Below are positions 47,216 through 55,688 of a stretch of 64,000 nt of DNA, piece by piece. The stretch is taken from NCBI RefSeq assembly GCF_016654005.1, contig NZ_JAEPWN010000007.1:1-64000 (forward strand), written 5' to 3'. Each line of letters begins with the position of its first letter. The first letter of the stretch is position 1. Source of the DNA: Brevundimonas nasdae. GTDB taxonomy: Bacteria > Pseudomonadota > Alphaproteobacteria > Caulobacterales > Caulobacteraceae. The position numbers and the translations under genes were made by a program. The notes under the pieces were generated by a model. The model ran no database searches. It worked only from the letters and a program-made list of their open reading frames with translations, and was not told where the DNA came from.

Positions 47216-48115
47216 TCACAGGGGAGCCAGCTGTTGCGTCGCCGCGTCGCGCACGGCCTGCGTCAACGCCGCGATCAGACGGCTGGACAGACGCGGGCGA
47301 CGCCAGAACAGGGGGACGTCGACAAAGACGGCTGGGTCCAGATCGATCAGTTCGCCCTGCGCGATCAGGGGCGCGGCCAGCGGCTCCGGCGTCATCGACC
47401 AGGCCAGACCTGCCAGCGTCAGGTCCAGAAAGGCTTGCGTCGACGGCGCCTGATGGGTCGGCGCGGCGACAGGGGCGCCGAACTTCTGCGTCATCCAGCG
47501 ATCTTGCAGCGCATCACGCGCATCGAAACGCAACACCGGCGCAAGGGCCAGTGTATCCGGCGTCACCCTGTGCGGGAAGTGGCGGGCGCAATAGGCCGCG
47601 CTGGCCGTCGCCCGATAGCGCAGGGCGCCCAGCGGCGTGGTGCGGCAGCCCTGAATGGCTTTTCCCGTGGTGGTGACGGCGGCCAGCACCTGACCTGTAC
47701 GCAGGCGTTCGGCGGTGTGGGCCTCATCATCCAACATCAGGTCCAGGGTGGCTGCGCCTGTGGATGCGAACCGAACCGCCGCCGCTGGAAACCAGGTCGC
47801 CAGACTGTCGGCGTTCAGGGCGATGCGAAGGCTGGGCGGCCCGGCGTCCACGGTTCCGCTCCAGCCCGGTTCGTCTGTCAGCAGGTCATGCTCCAGCAGG
47901 GCGACCTGATTGAAATGGGCGCACAGGCGCACGCCTGCCTCGGTCGCCGTGCAGGGCGACCCGCGCACGATCAGGGGTGCGCCCAGCCGTTCCTCCAGCC
48001 CCTTCACCCGCTGCGACACAGCAGAAGGCGTGACGCCTAGCGTCTGGGCGGCGGCGTCGAATGATCCTGTCCGGGCGACAGCGGCGACCGCGGCTAGTGA
48101 AGGATAGTCCAGCAG
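47216..48115 (-). CDS. argP: LysR family regulator LysG/ArgP
   Basis: The 299-residue protein most likely begins at a CTG at 48115. That start gives LDYPSLAAVAAVARTGSFD after the initiator, then AAAQTLGVTPSAVSQRVKGL, matching the LDYxxLxAVAAV opening and winged-helix of LysG/ArgP proteins. Starting at the first standard codon (GTG at 48019) would cut away the recognition helix. The C-terminal effector domain is complete. It is divergent from a LysE/ArgO exporter with a perfect operator between them, the classic lysine/arginine export pair. Confidence 0.85.
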   Translation of the reverse strand: MLDYPSLAAVAAVARTGSFDAAAQTLGVTPSAVSQRVKGLEERLGAPLIVRGSPCTATEAGVRLCAHFNQVALLEHDLLTDEPGWSGTVDAGPPSLRIALNADSLATWFPAAAVRFASTGAATLDLMLDDEAHTAERLRTGQVLAAVTTTGKAIQGCRTTPLGALRYRATASAAYCARHFPHRVTPDTLALAPVLRFDARDALQDRWMTQKFGAPVAAPTHQAPSTQAFLDLTLAGLAWSMTPEPLAAPLIAQGELIDLDPAVFVDVPLFWRRPRLSSRLIAALTQAVRDAATQQLAPL

Positions 48116-48125
48116 TTTAGCGTTC

Positions 48126-48140
48126 CTAATGCAGCATTAG
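48126..48140. promoter_or_regulatory. LysR-type operator between argP and lysE
   Basis: CTAATGC-A-GCATTAG is a perfect 15-bp inverted repeat of the T-N11-A LysR type. It lies 10 bases before the argP start and 19-33 bases upstream of the lysE start. It should serve autoregulation of argP and activation of lysE. Confidence 0.75.
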
Positions 48141-48158
48141 AGAAATGAGCTGTTCTTA

Positions 48159-48812
48159 ATGCGCGTCGTGGCCGATCTGCGCCAGATGACAATGACTGTT
48201 TTCTTGCAAGGCTTCGCCGTCGCCGCCCCGCTGATCATGGCTATCGGGGCGCAGAACCTGTTTGTGCTGAGACAGGGCGTTCTGCGCCAGCACGTCGTGC
48301 CGGTGGTGGTCTTCTGCGCCTTGATGGATGCAGTGCTGATTGCGGCGGGCGTCGGCGGGCTGGGTTCGCTGCTGGGGGCGGCGCCGATGTTGCGGGTGGC
48401 GATGGCGCTGGCGGGTTCGGGGTTTCTGATCTGGTACGGCGTGGGTGCAGCCAGACGGGCGGCCGCGCCGGGGGCGCTGGATCCGACGAAGGGTGAGGGG
48501 GCGTCCAGCCTTGCCGCCGCCCTGGCCCGCGCGGCGGCTTTCACCCTGTTGAACCCGCACGTCTATCTGGACACGGTGCTGTTGATTGGATCGATCGGTG
48601 CGGCCCAGGCGACGGAGGCTCGCCCGGTCTTTGTTGCGGGCGCGGCCTTCGCCAGCGTGGTCTGGTTCACGGGGTTGGGCTTTGGCGCGCGGCTGCTGGC
48701 GCCCATCCTGTCGCGGCCCAGGACCTGGCGGGTGATCGAGGCCGTCGTCGCCGTCATGATGTTCGCCATCGCCGCCAAGCTGTTGTGGGGCGCGGGCCAG
48801 ATCATTCTCTAG
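48159..48812 (+). CDS. LysE/ArgO family amino-acid exporter
   Basis: This 217-residue protein has about six hydrophobic helices and the LysE signatures APLIMAIGAQNLFVLRQGV and FTLLNPHVYLDTVLLIGSIG. It exports lysine or arginine when intracellular pools rise. Starts at 48186 or 48192 (MTVFLQGF) are as plausible as 48159 and would place the first helix close to the N-terminus. It is divergent from its probable regulator, and its stop overlaps the next convergent gene through CTAG. Confidence 0.92.
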   Translation: MRVVADLRQMTMTVFLQGFAVAAPLIMAIGAQNLFVLRQGVLRQHVVPVVVFCALMDAVLIAAGVGGLGSLLGAAPMLRVAMALAGSGFLIWYGVGAARRAAAPGALDPTKGEGASSLAAALARAAAFTLLNPHVYLDTVLLIGSIGAAQATEARPVFVAGAAFASVVWFTGLGFGARLLAPILSRPRTWRVIEAVVAVMMFAIAAKLLWGAGQIIL

Positions 48813-49702
48813 CCGCCAGCGGGACTGCAAGGGTTCAGCCGGTCGGCCTGATCGGCGCACAACTGCCGGAGCCAGTGGCGGATGGCGCGCAGGCGGGCGG
48901 TGTCGTGGATGTCGCGGTGGGCGCTGAGCCAGAAGCGCCGGGTCAGAAGCACCGCGTCCGGCAGCAGACGCGTCAGCCCCTCGGCCAGGAAACAGGGCAG
49001 GACGCCGATCCCGCCGCCGGCCGCGATGATCTCACGCTGGGCGCGGATGGAGGAACTGGCCAGATGCGGGCGCAGGCCCGGCAGCACCTCGTCCAGATAG
49101 CGCAGCTCCGACGCGTAGATCAGGTCGTCGACATAGCCGACGACGGCATGGCCGCGCAGGTCTTCGACCGACCCCGGCGCTCCCGCCCGAGCCAGATATT
49201 CAGGCGCGGCGTAGAGGGCCAGCTGGTATCCGGTCAGGGGCTCGACCCACAGGCGGGCGGCGTCGGGCGGGCTGAGGGTCACCGCCAGATCCACCTCGCG
49301 CCGGGATGGGGACAGAAAGCCGGGATTGGCGGCCAGTTCGACGCGGACGTCCGGCCTCTGTTCGACCAGACGGGGCAGGGCGGGGGCCAGTATGGCCGAT
49401 CCGAAGCCTTCGGAGGCGCTGATGCGGACAGTGCCGCCCGCGGAATCCTGAAGTCCCAGTTGAGCGGCGGCGGTCATGGCCCGTTCCGCCGCTGCGATGA
49501 CGTCCAGAAACTCGGCCCCCGCCGAGGTCAGCTGCAACCCCGAGGCCGAGCGCACGATCAGGGTCGCCTTCAGCGTCGTCTCCAGCCGCGACACGCGCCG
49601 CCCGACCGTCGCCGCATCGACGCCCAGCCGCTGGGCCGCGCGGCTGAGAGATCCTGCGCGGGCGGCCTCGACGAAGATGTGAGCGTCTTCCCAGTCGAAC
49701 AT
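48809..49702 (-). CDS. LysR family transcriptional regulator divergent from mmsA
   Basis: This 297-residue regulator has an N-terminal winged helix (AGSLSRAAQRLGVDAATVGR then RVSRLETTLKATLIVR) and a complete type-2 periplasmic-binding-like effector domain. The ATG at 49702 faces the mmsA operon across 125 bp with a palindromic element. It probably senses an intermediate of valine degradation (inference). Its 3-prime end shares CTAG with the lysE gene. Confidence 0.88.
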   Translation of the reverse strand: MFDWEDAHIFVEAARAGSLSRAAQRLGVDAATVGRRVSRLETTLKATLIVRSASGLQLTSAGAEFLDVIAAAERAMTAAAQLGLQDSAGGTVRISASEGFGSAILAPALPRLVEQRPDVRVELAANPGFLSPSRREVDLAVTLSPPDAARLWVEPLTGYQLALYAAPEYLARAGAPGSVEDLRGHAVVGYVDDLIYASELRYLDEVLPGLRPHLASSSIRAQREIIAAGGGIGVLPCFLAEGLTRLLPDAVLLTRRFWLSAHRDIHDTARLRAIRHWLRQLCADQADRLNPCSPAGG

Positions 49703-49727
49703 GATGATGCATCTGTGCGTAAGTGTG

Positions 49728-49743
49728 ATTGCATATTTGCATT
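49728..49743. promoter_or_regulatory. candidate operator between lysR and mmsA
   Basis: ATTGCATATTTGCATT contains TGCA-N4-TGCA dyad symmetry, 26 bases from the lysR start and about 85 bases upstream of the mmsA start. It is the only clear dyad in the gap. It resembles the MarR palindromes at 14.5 kb, probably by chance. Confidence 0.4.
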
Positions 49744-49827
49744 ACGCCGTCCGCGCCGGGGTTGCTATGTCCTTGGGCAAGGGACTTCAGAGCCCATCGG
49801 GACGAACGTTAGAAAAGGAAGATCGCC

Positions 49828-51330
49828 ATGCGCGACATTCGCCATTTCATCGACGGTGCGGCGTTCGAGGGCGCATCCGGCCGCTTCAGCGACGTGTTCG
49901 ATCCCAATACGGGCGAGGTTCAGGCCCGCGTGCAACTGGCCACGACCGGCGAGGTCGATCGCGCGGTCCAGGCCGCCCAGAACGCCTTTGACGGCTGGGC
50001 CTCGACCAATCCCCAGCGTCGCGCCCGCGTCATGTTCGAGTTCAAACGCCTGGTCGAGGCGAACATGAACGAACTGGCCGAACTGCTGTCCAGCGAGCAC
50101 GGCAAGGTCATCGCCGACTCCAAGGGCGACATCCAGCGCGGTCTGGAGGTGATCGAGTTCGCCTGCGGCATCCCCCATGCGTTGAAGGGCGAATACACCT
50201 GGGGCGCCGGGCCGGGCATCGACGTCTATTCGATGCGTCAGCCGCTGGGCGTGGTGGCAGGCATCACCCCGTTCAACTTCCCGGCCATGATCCCGATGTG
50301 GATGTTCGGCGTGGCCATCGCCGTGGGCAACACCTTCGTGCTGAAGCCGTCGGAGCGTGATCCATCGGTGCCGGTGCGCCTGGCCGAACTGATGCTGGAA
50401 GCGGGCGCGCCCAACGGCGTGCTGAACGTGGTGCATGGCGACAAGACGGCGGTGGACGCCATCCTGACCCATCCGCTGGTCCATGCCGTCAGCTTCGTCG
50501 GTTCGTCAGACATCGCCCACTATGTCTATCAGACCGGCGCGGCCAACCATAAGCGGGTGCAGGCCATGGGCGGGGCCAAGAACCACGGCATCGTCCTGCC
50601 TGACGCCGACATGGATCAGGTCATCAAGGATCTTTCGGGCGCCGCCTACGGCTCGGCGGGCGAGCGCTGCATGGCGCTTCCGGTGGTGGTGCCGGTCGGC
50701 AGGAAGACGGCGGATGAGCTGCGCGAGCGGATGGTGGCGGAAATCCCCACGATGCGGGTCGGCGTCTCGACCGACGCGGGCGCCCACTATGGCCCCGTGG
50801 TCACCGCCCAGCACCGCGACCGCATCGCCGGCTGGATCGAAAAGGGCGTCCAGGAAGGCGCCGAACTGGTCGTCGACGGCCGCGACTTCAGCCTGCAGGG
50901 GCACGAGAAGGGCTATTTCATCGGCCCGTCGCTGTTCGACCATGTGAAGCCCGAGATGTCGTCCTATCAGGAGGAGATCTTCGGCCCGGTGCTGCAGATC
51001 GTGCGCGCCGAGACGTTCGAGGAGGCGCTGTCCCTGCCGTCGAACCACCAGTACGGCAACGGCGTCGCCATCTTCACCCAGAACGGCCGCGCCGCCCGCG
51101 ACTTCGCCGCCCGCGTCAATGTCGGCATGGTCGGCATCAATGTGCCGATCCCGGTGCCGGTCGCCTATCACAGCTTCGGCGGCTGGAAGCGTTCGGCCTT
51201 CGGCGACATCAACCAGCACGGCATGGAGGGCGTCCGCTTCTGGACCAAGACCAAGACCGTGACCGCGCGCTGGCCGGACTCAGAACTGGAACATGCGGAT
51301 TCGTCGTTCGTCATTCCGACGATGCGCTGA
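49828..51330 (+). CDS. mmsA: CoA-acylating methylmalonate-semialdehyde dehydrogenase
   Basis: This 500-residue aldehyde dehydrogenase converts methylmalonate semialdehyde (and malonate semialdehyde) to propionyl-CoA (acetyl-CoA) with NAD and CoA in valine catabolism. Features are the opening RHFIDGAAFEGASGRFSDVF, the NAD-binding segment around residues 150-240, and the catalytic Cys281 in GSAGERCMALPV. The MmsA-specific GMVGINVPIPVPVAYHSFGG closes the active site. It heads the valine operon under a divergent LysR gene. Confidence 0.96.
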   Translation: MRDIRHFIDGAAFEGASGRFSDVFDPNTGEVQARVQLATTGEVDRAVQAAQNAFDGWASTNPQRRARVMFEFKRLVEANMNELAELLSSEHGKVIADSKGDIQRGLEVIEFACGIPHALKGEYTWGAGPGIDVYSMRQPLGVVAGITPFNFPAMIPMWMFGVAIAVGNTFVLKPSERDPSVPVRLAELMLEAGAPNGVLNVVHGDKTAVDAILTHPLVHAVSFVGSSDIAHYVYQTGAANHKRVQAMGGAKNHGIVLPDADMDQVIKDLSGAAYGSAGERCMALPVVVPVGRKTADELRERMVAEIPTMRVGVSTDAGAHYGPVVTAQHRDRIAGWIEKGVQEGAELVVDGRDFSLQGHEKGYFIGPSLFDHVKPEMSSYQEEIFGPVLQIVRAETFEEALSLPSNHQYGNGVAIFTQNGRAARDFAARVNVGMVGINVPIPVPVAYHSFGGWKRSAFGDINQHGMEGVRFWTKTKTVTARWPDSELEHADSSFVIPTMR

Positions 51331-51341
51331 TTTTTTGATCC

Positions 51342-51366
51342 GTCACCCTCGGGCTTGACCCGAGGG
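51342..51366. repeat. palindromic dispersed repeat, copy 2
   Basis: CCCTCGGG-CTTGA-CCCGAGGG preceded by CGTCA is the reverse-complement orientation of copies 1 and 3. It lies just after mmsA, behind a TTTTTTGATC stretch. Confidence 0.7.
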
Positions 51367-51422
51367 CCGGATTGTCCGCCGCTAATGTGACGACGGGGGC
51401 GCAATGAGCGCTACCGCGTCTG

Positions 51423-51449
51423 ATCCTCGGATCAAGTCCGAGGATGACG
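51423..51449. repeat. palindromic dispersed repeat, copy 3
   Basis: ATCCTCGGA-TCAAG-TCCGAGGAT followed by GACGG is in the opposite orientation to copy 2, 56 bases away. The pair forms a BIME-like unit inside the operon. Read in the frame of the next gene it would encode DPRIKSEDDG, which argues against the upstream start at 51404. Confidence 0.7.
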
Positions 51450-51466
51450 GAGCAGGTTTAGAGATC

Positions 51467-52606
51467 ATGGACTTCGCCCTTACCGACGATCAGCGCGCCA
51501 TTCAGGACGCCGCCCGCGCCTTTTCCGACGCCGAACTGGCGCCCCATTCGGCCCGCTGGGACGAGGACAAGCACTTCCCCGTCGATGTGATGAAACAGGC
51601 GGCCGAGATGGGCTTCTGCGGCATCTATACGGGTGAAGAGCACGGCGGCATGGCCCTGGGCCGGGTCGAGGCGGCGCTGATCTTCGAAGAGCTCTCGCGC
51701 GGCGACGTGGCGACGGCGGCCTTCATCTCGATCCACAATATGGCGACGTGGATGATCGACCGCTTCGGATCGGATGATCTGCGCGGACGGTTCGTCAGCG
51801 ATCTGGTCGGCATGGAGAAAATCGCCTCCTATTGCCTGACTGAACCGGGATCGGGGTCAGACGCGGCGGCGCTGCGGACGACTGCGGTGCGTGACGGCGA
51901 CCATTTCGTGCTGAACGGCTCCAAGGCCTTCATCTCGGGCGCCGGGACGTCGGACGTCTATGTCGTCATGGTCCGCACGGGTGGGGATGGTCCGAAAGGC
52001 GTCAGCGCCATCGTGGTCGAGGCCGGGACGCCCGGCCTGTCGTTCGGCGCGCAGGAAAAGAAGATGGGCTGGAACGCCCAGCCGACCGCCATCGTCCAGT
52101 TCGACGACTGCCGCGTGCCGGTCGCCAACCTGCTGGGTGAAGAGGGGGCGGGCTTCCGCTACGCCATGGCCGGGCTGGACGGCGGGCGGCTGAACATCGC
52201 CGCCTGTTCGCTGGGCGGAGCGCGGCTGGCGCTGGAGACGGCCCAGGCCTATGTCGCCACCCGCAAACAGTTCGGCAAGCCGCTGGGCGAGTTTCAGGCG
52301 CTTCAGTTCCGCTTGGCCGACATGGCGACGGACCTTGAGGCGGCGCGTCTGATGGTGCTGCGCGGCGCCTGGGCCATCGACAACGACCACCCGGAAAAGA
52401 CCAAATGGTGCGCCATGGCCAAGCGTCTGGCCACCGACGCCTGTTTCCAGATCGCCGACGAGGCCCTGCAGCTTCACGGCGGATACGGCTATCTGAAGGA
52501 TTATCCGCTGGAACGGATCGTGCGCGACCTGCGGGTCCACCGCATCCTTGAAGGCACGAACGAGATCATGCGCGTGATTATCGCGCGGGAGATGGGGCGG
52601 GGATGA
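51467..52606 (+). CDS. acyl-CoA dehydrogenase, probably isobutyryl-CoA dehydrogenase
   Basis: This 379-residue FAD enzyme has the acyl-CoA dehydrogenase signatures YCLTEPGSGSDAAALR, GRLNIAACSLGGARLALE and QLHGGYGYLKDYPLERIVRD. The active-site Glu is expected in LEGTNEIMR near the C-terminus. Operon context (mmsA, 3-hydroxyisobutyryl-CoA hydrolase, mmsB) points to isobutyryl-CoA to methacrylyl-CoA in valine degradation. I use the ATG at 51467, which gives the usual MDFALTDDQRAIQDAARAF; the longer frame passes through a repeat element. The stop overlaps the next start (ATGA). Confidence 0.93.
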   Translation: MDFALTDDQRAIQDAARAFSDAELAPHSARWDEDKHFPVDVMKQAAEMGFCGIYTGEEHGGMALGRVEAALIFEELSRGDVATAAFISIHNMATWMIDRFGSDDLRGRFVSDLVGMEKIASYCLTEPGSGSDAAALRTTAVRDGDHFVLNGSKAFISGAGTSDVYVVMVRTGGDGPKGVSAIVVEAGTPGLSFGAQEKKMGWNAQPTAIVQFDDCRVPVANLLGEEGAGFRYAMAGLDGGRLNIAACSLGGARLALETAQAYVATRKQFGKPLGEFQALQFRLADMATDLEAARLMVLRGAWAIDNDHPEKTKWCAMAKRLATDACFQIADEALQLHGGYGYLKDYPLERIVRDLRVHRILEGTNEIMRVIIAREMGRG

Positions 52607-53013
52607 TTGCGCTGCTTGCTCTGGTGGCGGCCATGCAGGCCGGAAACGAACCCCAATGGGTCACGGGTCGTATTCAGGACAGGGATCCTGTCGCCTCCTT
52701 TCTGTCCTGGGACTTTTCGTCGGTGATCCTGCGCGCCACATGCAGAAATCACGAGGTCGCCATCGACTATTACGGTGACGACGTCGTGCCGCGAGACGCC
52801 CCGAAGACCACGCTGTTTGTCGATGGCGACGCCTTCGAAATGCGTCGGACAGGTGTTGCGGAATATGTCATCGACGAGGCTGGTGTCGCCGCCTTGCAAC
52901 GCGGCCAGTGGGTGGAGTTCGATGCACCCAACGAGATGGATGAGCCTTGGCATCTTGGCGAGGCTCACGCGTTGAAGACCCTAGCAGCGACCTGTTTAGG
53001 AAACGGCAAATGA
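52603..53013 (+). CDS. small unknown protein inside the valine operon
   Basis: This 136-residue product has a short hydrophobic N-terminus (MIALLALVAAMQAG) that could be a weak signal peptide, and a beta-rich body with TCRNHEVAIDYYGDDVVPRD and KTTLFVDGDAFEM. Two cysteines are present. No family is recognised. ATGA overlaps at both ends couple it to the acyl-CoA dehydrogenase and the hydrolase genes, so it is certainly translated with them if real. Codon use is a little less GC3-biased than its neighbours. Confidence 0.65.
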   Translation: MIALLALVAAMQAGNEPQWVTGRIQDRDPVASFLSWDFSSVILRATCRNHEVAIDYYGDDVVPRDAPKTTLFVDGDAFEMRRTGVAEYVIDEAGVAALQRGQWVEFDAPNEMDEPWHLGEAHALKTLAATCLGNGK

Positions 53014-54059
53014 GCGAACCCGAAATCATCACCCGCATCGACAACGGCGTCGGTCGGATCACGCTGAACCGGCCCAAGGCGATCCATGCGCTGAACCGTT
53101 CGATGTGCGAGGTGATGATTGAGGCCCTGCTGGCGTGGCATGACGATGCGGCGGTGCAGTCCGTCCTGATCGACCATGCGGGCGAGCGCGGCTTTTGCGC
53201 GGGCGGGGACATCCGCATGATCGCGGATTCTGGCGCGGGCGACGGCGTGGATGCGAAGGCCTTCTTCCTGAGCGAATACCGGCTGAACGACCTGATGTTC
53301 GGATACGCCAAGCCGATCACGGCCATTGTCGATGGCATCGTCATGGGCGGCGGTGTCGGGATTTCGGAGCCGGCGGATGTCCGCATCGCTACTGAGCGCA
53401 CCACCTACGCCATGCCGGAGACGGGCATCGGCCTGTATCCCGAGGTCGGGGGCGGCTGGTTCCTGCCGCGTCTGCCGGGCCAGACGGGCGTGTGGATCGG
53501 CCTGACGGGCGCGCGGCTGAAGGCGGCGGACACGGTGGCCCTGGGCATCCACACCCATTTCGTGCCGTCTGAAGGCGTAGAGGCCTTGAAGACCGACCTG
53601 TTGGCCGAGGCGGCTGATCCCGCCGCGGTGGCGGCGCGCCATGGCCGGGACGCGGGGCCTGCGCCCCTGCTTCCGCGCCGCGAGGCCATCGACCGGCTGT
53701 TCGCCTTCGACACGGTGGAGGAGATTTTCGCCGCCCTTGAGGCCGACGGATCGGATTGGGCGCTGGCGCAGCTGGCGACGCTGAAGACCAAGTCGCCGAC
53801 CTCGCTGAAGGTCACCCTGCGGCACATCCGCGAGGGGGCGAAGGCCGCGTCGTTCAGCGACAACATGGCCGTCGAATACGCCGTCAGCGGCCGGATCGGC
53901 GCCACCCATGACTTCCAGGAAGGCGTGCGGGCCGTGATCGTGGACAAGGATAATGCGCCCAGATGGTCCCCGGCGGACCTGTCGGGCGTTACGCAGGCGA
54001 CGCTGGACGGCCTGTTCGCGCCCCTGGCCGACAACGAAAAATGGACGCCGCTGGCCTGA
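53010..54059 (+). CDS. 3-hydroxyisobutyryl-CoA hydrolase (enoyl-CoA hydratase family)
   Basis: This 349-residue crotonase-fold protein matches the HIBCH subfamily in length and in GERGFCAGGDIRMI (residues ~58-71), the oxyanion-hole region. PETGIGLYPEVGGGWFLPRL holds the catalytic Glu. The C-terminal SPTSLKVTLRHIREGA and DFQEGVRAVIVDKDNAPRW motifs are typical. It releases 3-hydroxyisobutyrate from its CoA ester in valine breakdown. The ATG at 53010 overlaps the preceding stop. Confidence 0.94.
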   Translation: MSEPEIITRIDNGVGRITLNRPKAIHALNRSMCEVMIEALLAWHDDAAVQSVLIDHAGERGFCAGGDIRMIADSGAGDGVDAKAFFLSEYRLNDLMFGYAKPITAIVDGIVMGGGVGISEPADVRIATERTTYAMPETGIGLYPEVGGGWFLPRLPGQTGVWIGLTGARLKAADTVALGIHTHFVPSEGVEALKTDLLAEAADPAAVAARHGRDAGPAPLLPRREAIDRLFAFDTVEEIFAALEADGSDWALAQLATLKTKSPTSLKVTLRHIREGAKAASFSDNMAVEYAVSGRIGATHDFQEGVRAVIVDKDNAPRWSPADLSGVTQATLDGLFAPLADNEKWTPLA

Positions 54060-54088
54060 CCGCGACGCCGCAAATAGGGAGAGAGACC

Positions 54089-54982
54089 ATGACCAAGATC
54101 GCCTTCATCGGCCTGGGCAACATGGGCGGGGGCATGGCGGCGAACCAGACCAAGGCGGGTCATGCGGTCGCCGCCTTCGACCTGTCGCCCAGCGCGCTGG
54201 AGCGGGCCGCGTCCCAGGGCTGCACGCCCGTCGGATCGGTGGCTGAGGCGGTCAAGGACGCCGAGGTGGTGATCACCATGCTGCCCGCCGGTCCGCATGT
54301 GCTGAGCGTCTATTCCGAGCAGATCATCGGCGTGGCCCCGGCCAGCGCCCTGCTGCTGGATTGTTCGACCATCGACGTCGAGACGGCGCGCAAGGTTGCG
54401 GGGCTGGCGAAATCGGCGGGCTATGCCTTTGCCGACGCGCCGGTGTCGGGCGGCACGGCGGCGGCGGATGCGGGGACCCTGGCCTTCATGGTCGGCAGCG
54501 ACGAAGGCGACTTCGCCCGCGTCGAAGCCGCGCTGGAGCCGATGAGCCGCATCACCATCCGCGCGGGCGACCACGGCGCCGGACAGGCGGCCAAGATCTG
54601 CAACAACATGCTGCTGGGCATTTCGATGCTGGGCACCTGCGAGGCCATCGCCCTGGCGGAGAAGCTGGGCCTGGACCCGGAGCGGTTCTTCGAGATCGCC
54701 TCCAAATCCTCGGGCCAGTGCTGGAGCGTCAGCAGCTACTACCCCTGGCCGGGGCCGGTGCCGACGGCGCCGTCCAATCGCGGCTATCAGGGCGGGTTCG
54801 CCACGGCCATGATGCTGAAGGACCTGAAACTGGCCCAGGACGCGGCGGCCAAGTCGGGCGCCTCCACGCCGATGGGCGCGCAGGCCGAGGCGCTGTATGC
54901 CCTGTTCGACGGCATGGGCCACGGCGGGCGGGACTTCTCGGCCATGCTGCAGCTGCTGCGCGGCCAAGCGGGCGAACTGTAA
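54089..54982 (+). CDS. mmsB: 3-hydroxyisobutyrate dehydrogenase
   Basis: This 297-residue beta-hydroxyacid dehydrogenase oxidises 3-hydroxyisobutyrate to methylmalonate semialdehyde, the substrate of MmsA. The NAD motif FIGLGNMGGGMAANQ opens the protein, DAPVSGGTAAADAGTLAFMV binds substrate, and Lys169 in GAGQAAKICNNMLLG is the catalytic lysine. GGGAGAGAG precedes the ATG. It is last in the operon; a hairpin follows. Confidence 0.96.
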   Translation: MTKIAFIGLGNMGGGMAANQTKAGHAVAAFDLSPSALERAASQGCTPVGSVAEAVKDAEVVITMLPAGPHVLSVYSEQIIGVAPASALLLDCSTIDVETARKVAGLAKSAGYAFADAPVSGGTAAADAGTLAFMVGSDEGDFARVEAALEPMSRITIRAGDHGAGQAAKICNNMLLGISMLGTCEAIALAEKLGLDPERFFEIASKSSGQCWSVSSYYPWPGPVPTAPSNRGYQGGFATAMMLKDLKLAQDAAAKSGASTPMGAQAEALYALFDGMGHGGRDFSAMLQLLRGQAGEL

Positions 54983-54988
54983 TGAAGA

Positions 54989-55016
54989 AGGGCGCGATCC
55001 GTTCGGACCGCGCCCT
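54989..55016 (+). terminator. hairpin after mmsB
   Basis: AGGGCGCG (54989-54996) pairs with CGCGCCCT (55009-55016), extended by an inner TCC-GTTC-GGA stem. It lies six bases after the mmsB stop and lacks a T-tract, so it is a weak or RNA-end-protecting terminator. Confidence 0.5.
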
Positions 55017-55056
55017 GTTCAACCTCCCGTGACAGGGAATGCGGGAGGCTGAATGT

Positions 55057-55461
55057 CTAGCCCCTGCGCGGAGCGTTGTAGCCGTAGCGGTCGTAGCGGA
55101 CCTGGGCCGACAGGCGGTCATAGCGGCGGTCCAGATCGGCGCGCTGCCAGGAGGACAGGCCGCCGCGCCGGTAGTCGGCTTCCAGACGCTTCAGCGCATT
55201 GAACTCGCCGCGCAGGCGGTAGGCTTCGCGGTTGCTGATCTGACCCGAGCGGACGGCGCGGTCGATGCGGCGGTCCAGTTCGGCCTGACGGGCGCCGATC
55301 GGCTGCCAGCGGCCATAGCTGACCTGACGGACAGGGGCTTGATGGACCGGCGCCTGATAGGCGGGGGCGCGGCCGGGGGCGTGGCCATACGACTGGGCGG
55401 CGGCGGGCAGGGCGACCGCAGCAGCGGCCAGAGCAAGGGCGGGAATGACGAAGTTCCGCAT
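55057..55461 (-). CDS. small secreted basic helical protein, unknown
   Basis: This 134-residue protein has a clear signal peptide ([20 protein letters not shown] then AAQS), a His/Pro/Ala-rich linker, and a helical region with two similar segments, RQAELDRRIDRAVRSGQISN and SSWQRADLDRRYDRLSAQVR. It ends in RYDRYGYNAPRRG. No catalytic motif. Such proteins are frequent in Caulobacteraceae and may bind envelope polymers (inference). Monocistronic. Confidence 0.7.
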   Translation of the reverse strand: MRNFVIPALALAAAAVALPAAAQSYGHAPGRAPAYQAPVHQAPVRQVSYGRWQPIGARQAELDRRIDRAVRSGQISNREAYRLRGEFNALKRLEADYRRGGLSSWQRADLDRRYDRLSAQVRYDRYGYNAPRRG

Positions 55462-55688
55462 GACAGTCTCCTTGAGCGTCGGGCCGGTCGGGGTGACCAG
55501 CGATGAGCACAGATGACCATCCGGCGGCTGATCCCGACCTGAACAGGCACGCTCAGGGACGGTTCATCTAGATGAGAAATCGGCAAGGTTGCGCACTGAT
55601 CCGCCGCGGGGATGCTGGCGTTGCACGCGCGATGACCTATACAAGTCATTCAGCACCCGTTCAGAAGATCAGGATTAGACAGGCGATC

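Noticed and set aside
51404..51466. A 21-residue extension (with DPRIKSEDDG) of the acyl-CoA dehydrogenase
   Set aside because: That stretch is a palindromic repeat; the conserved N-terminus begins at the ATG at 51467.
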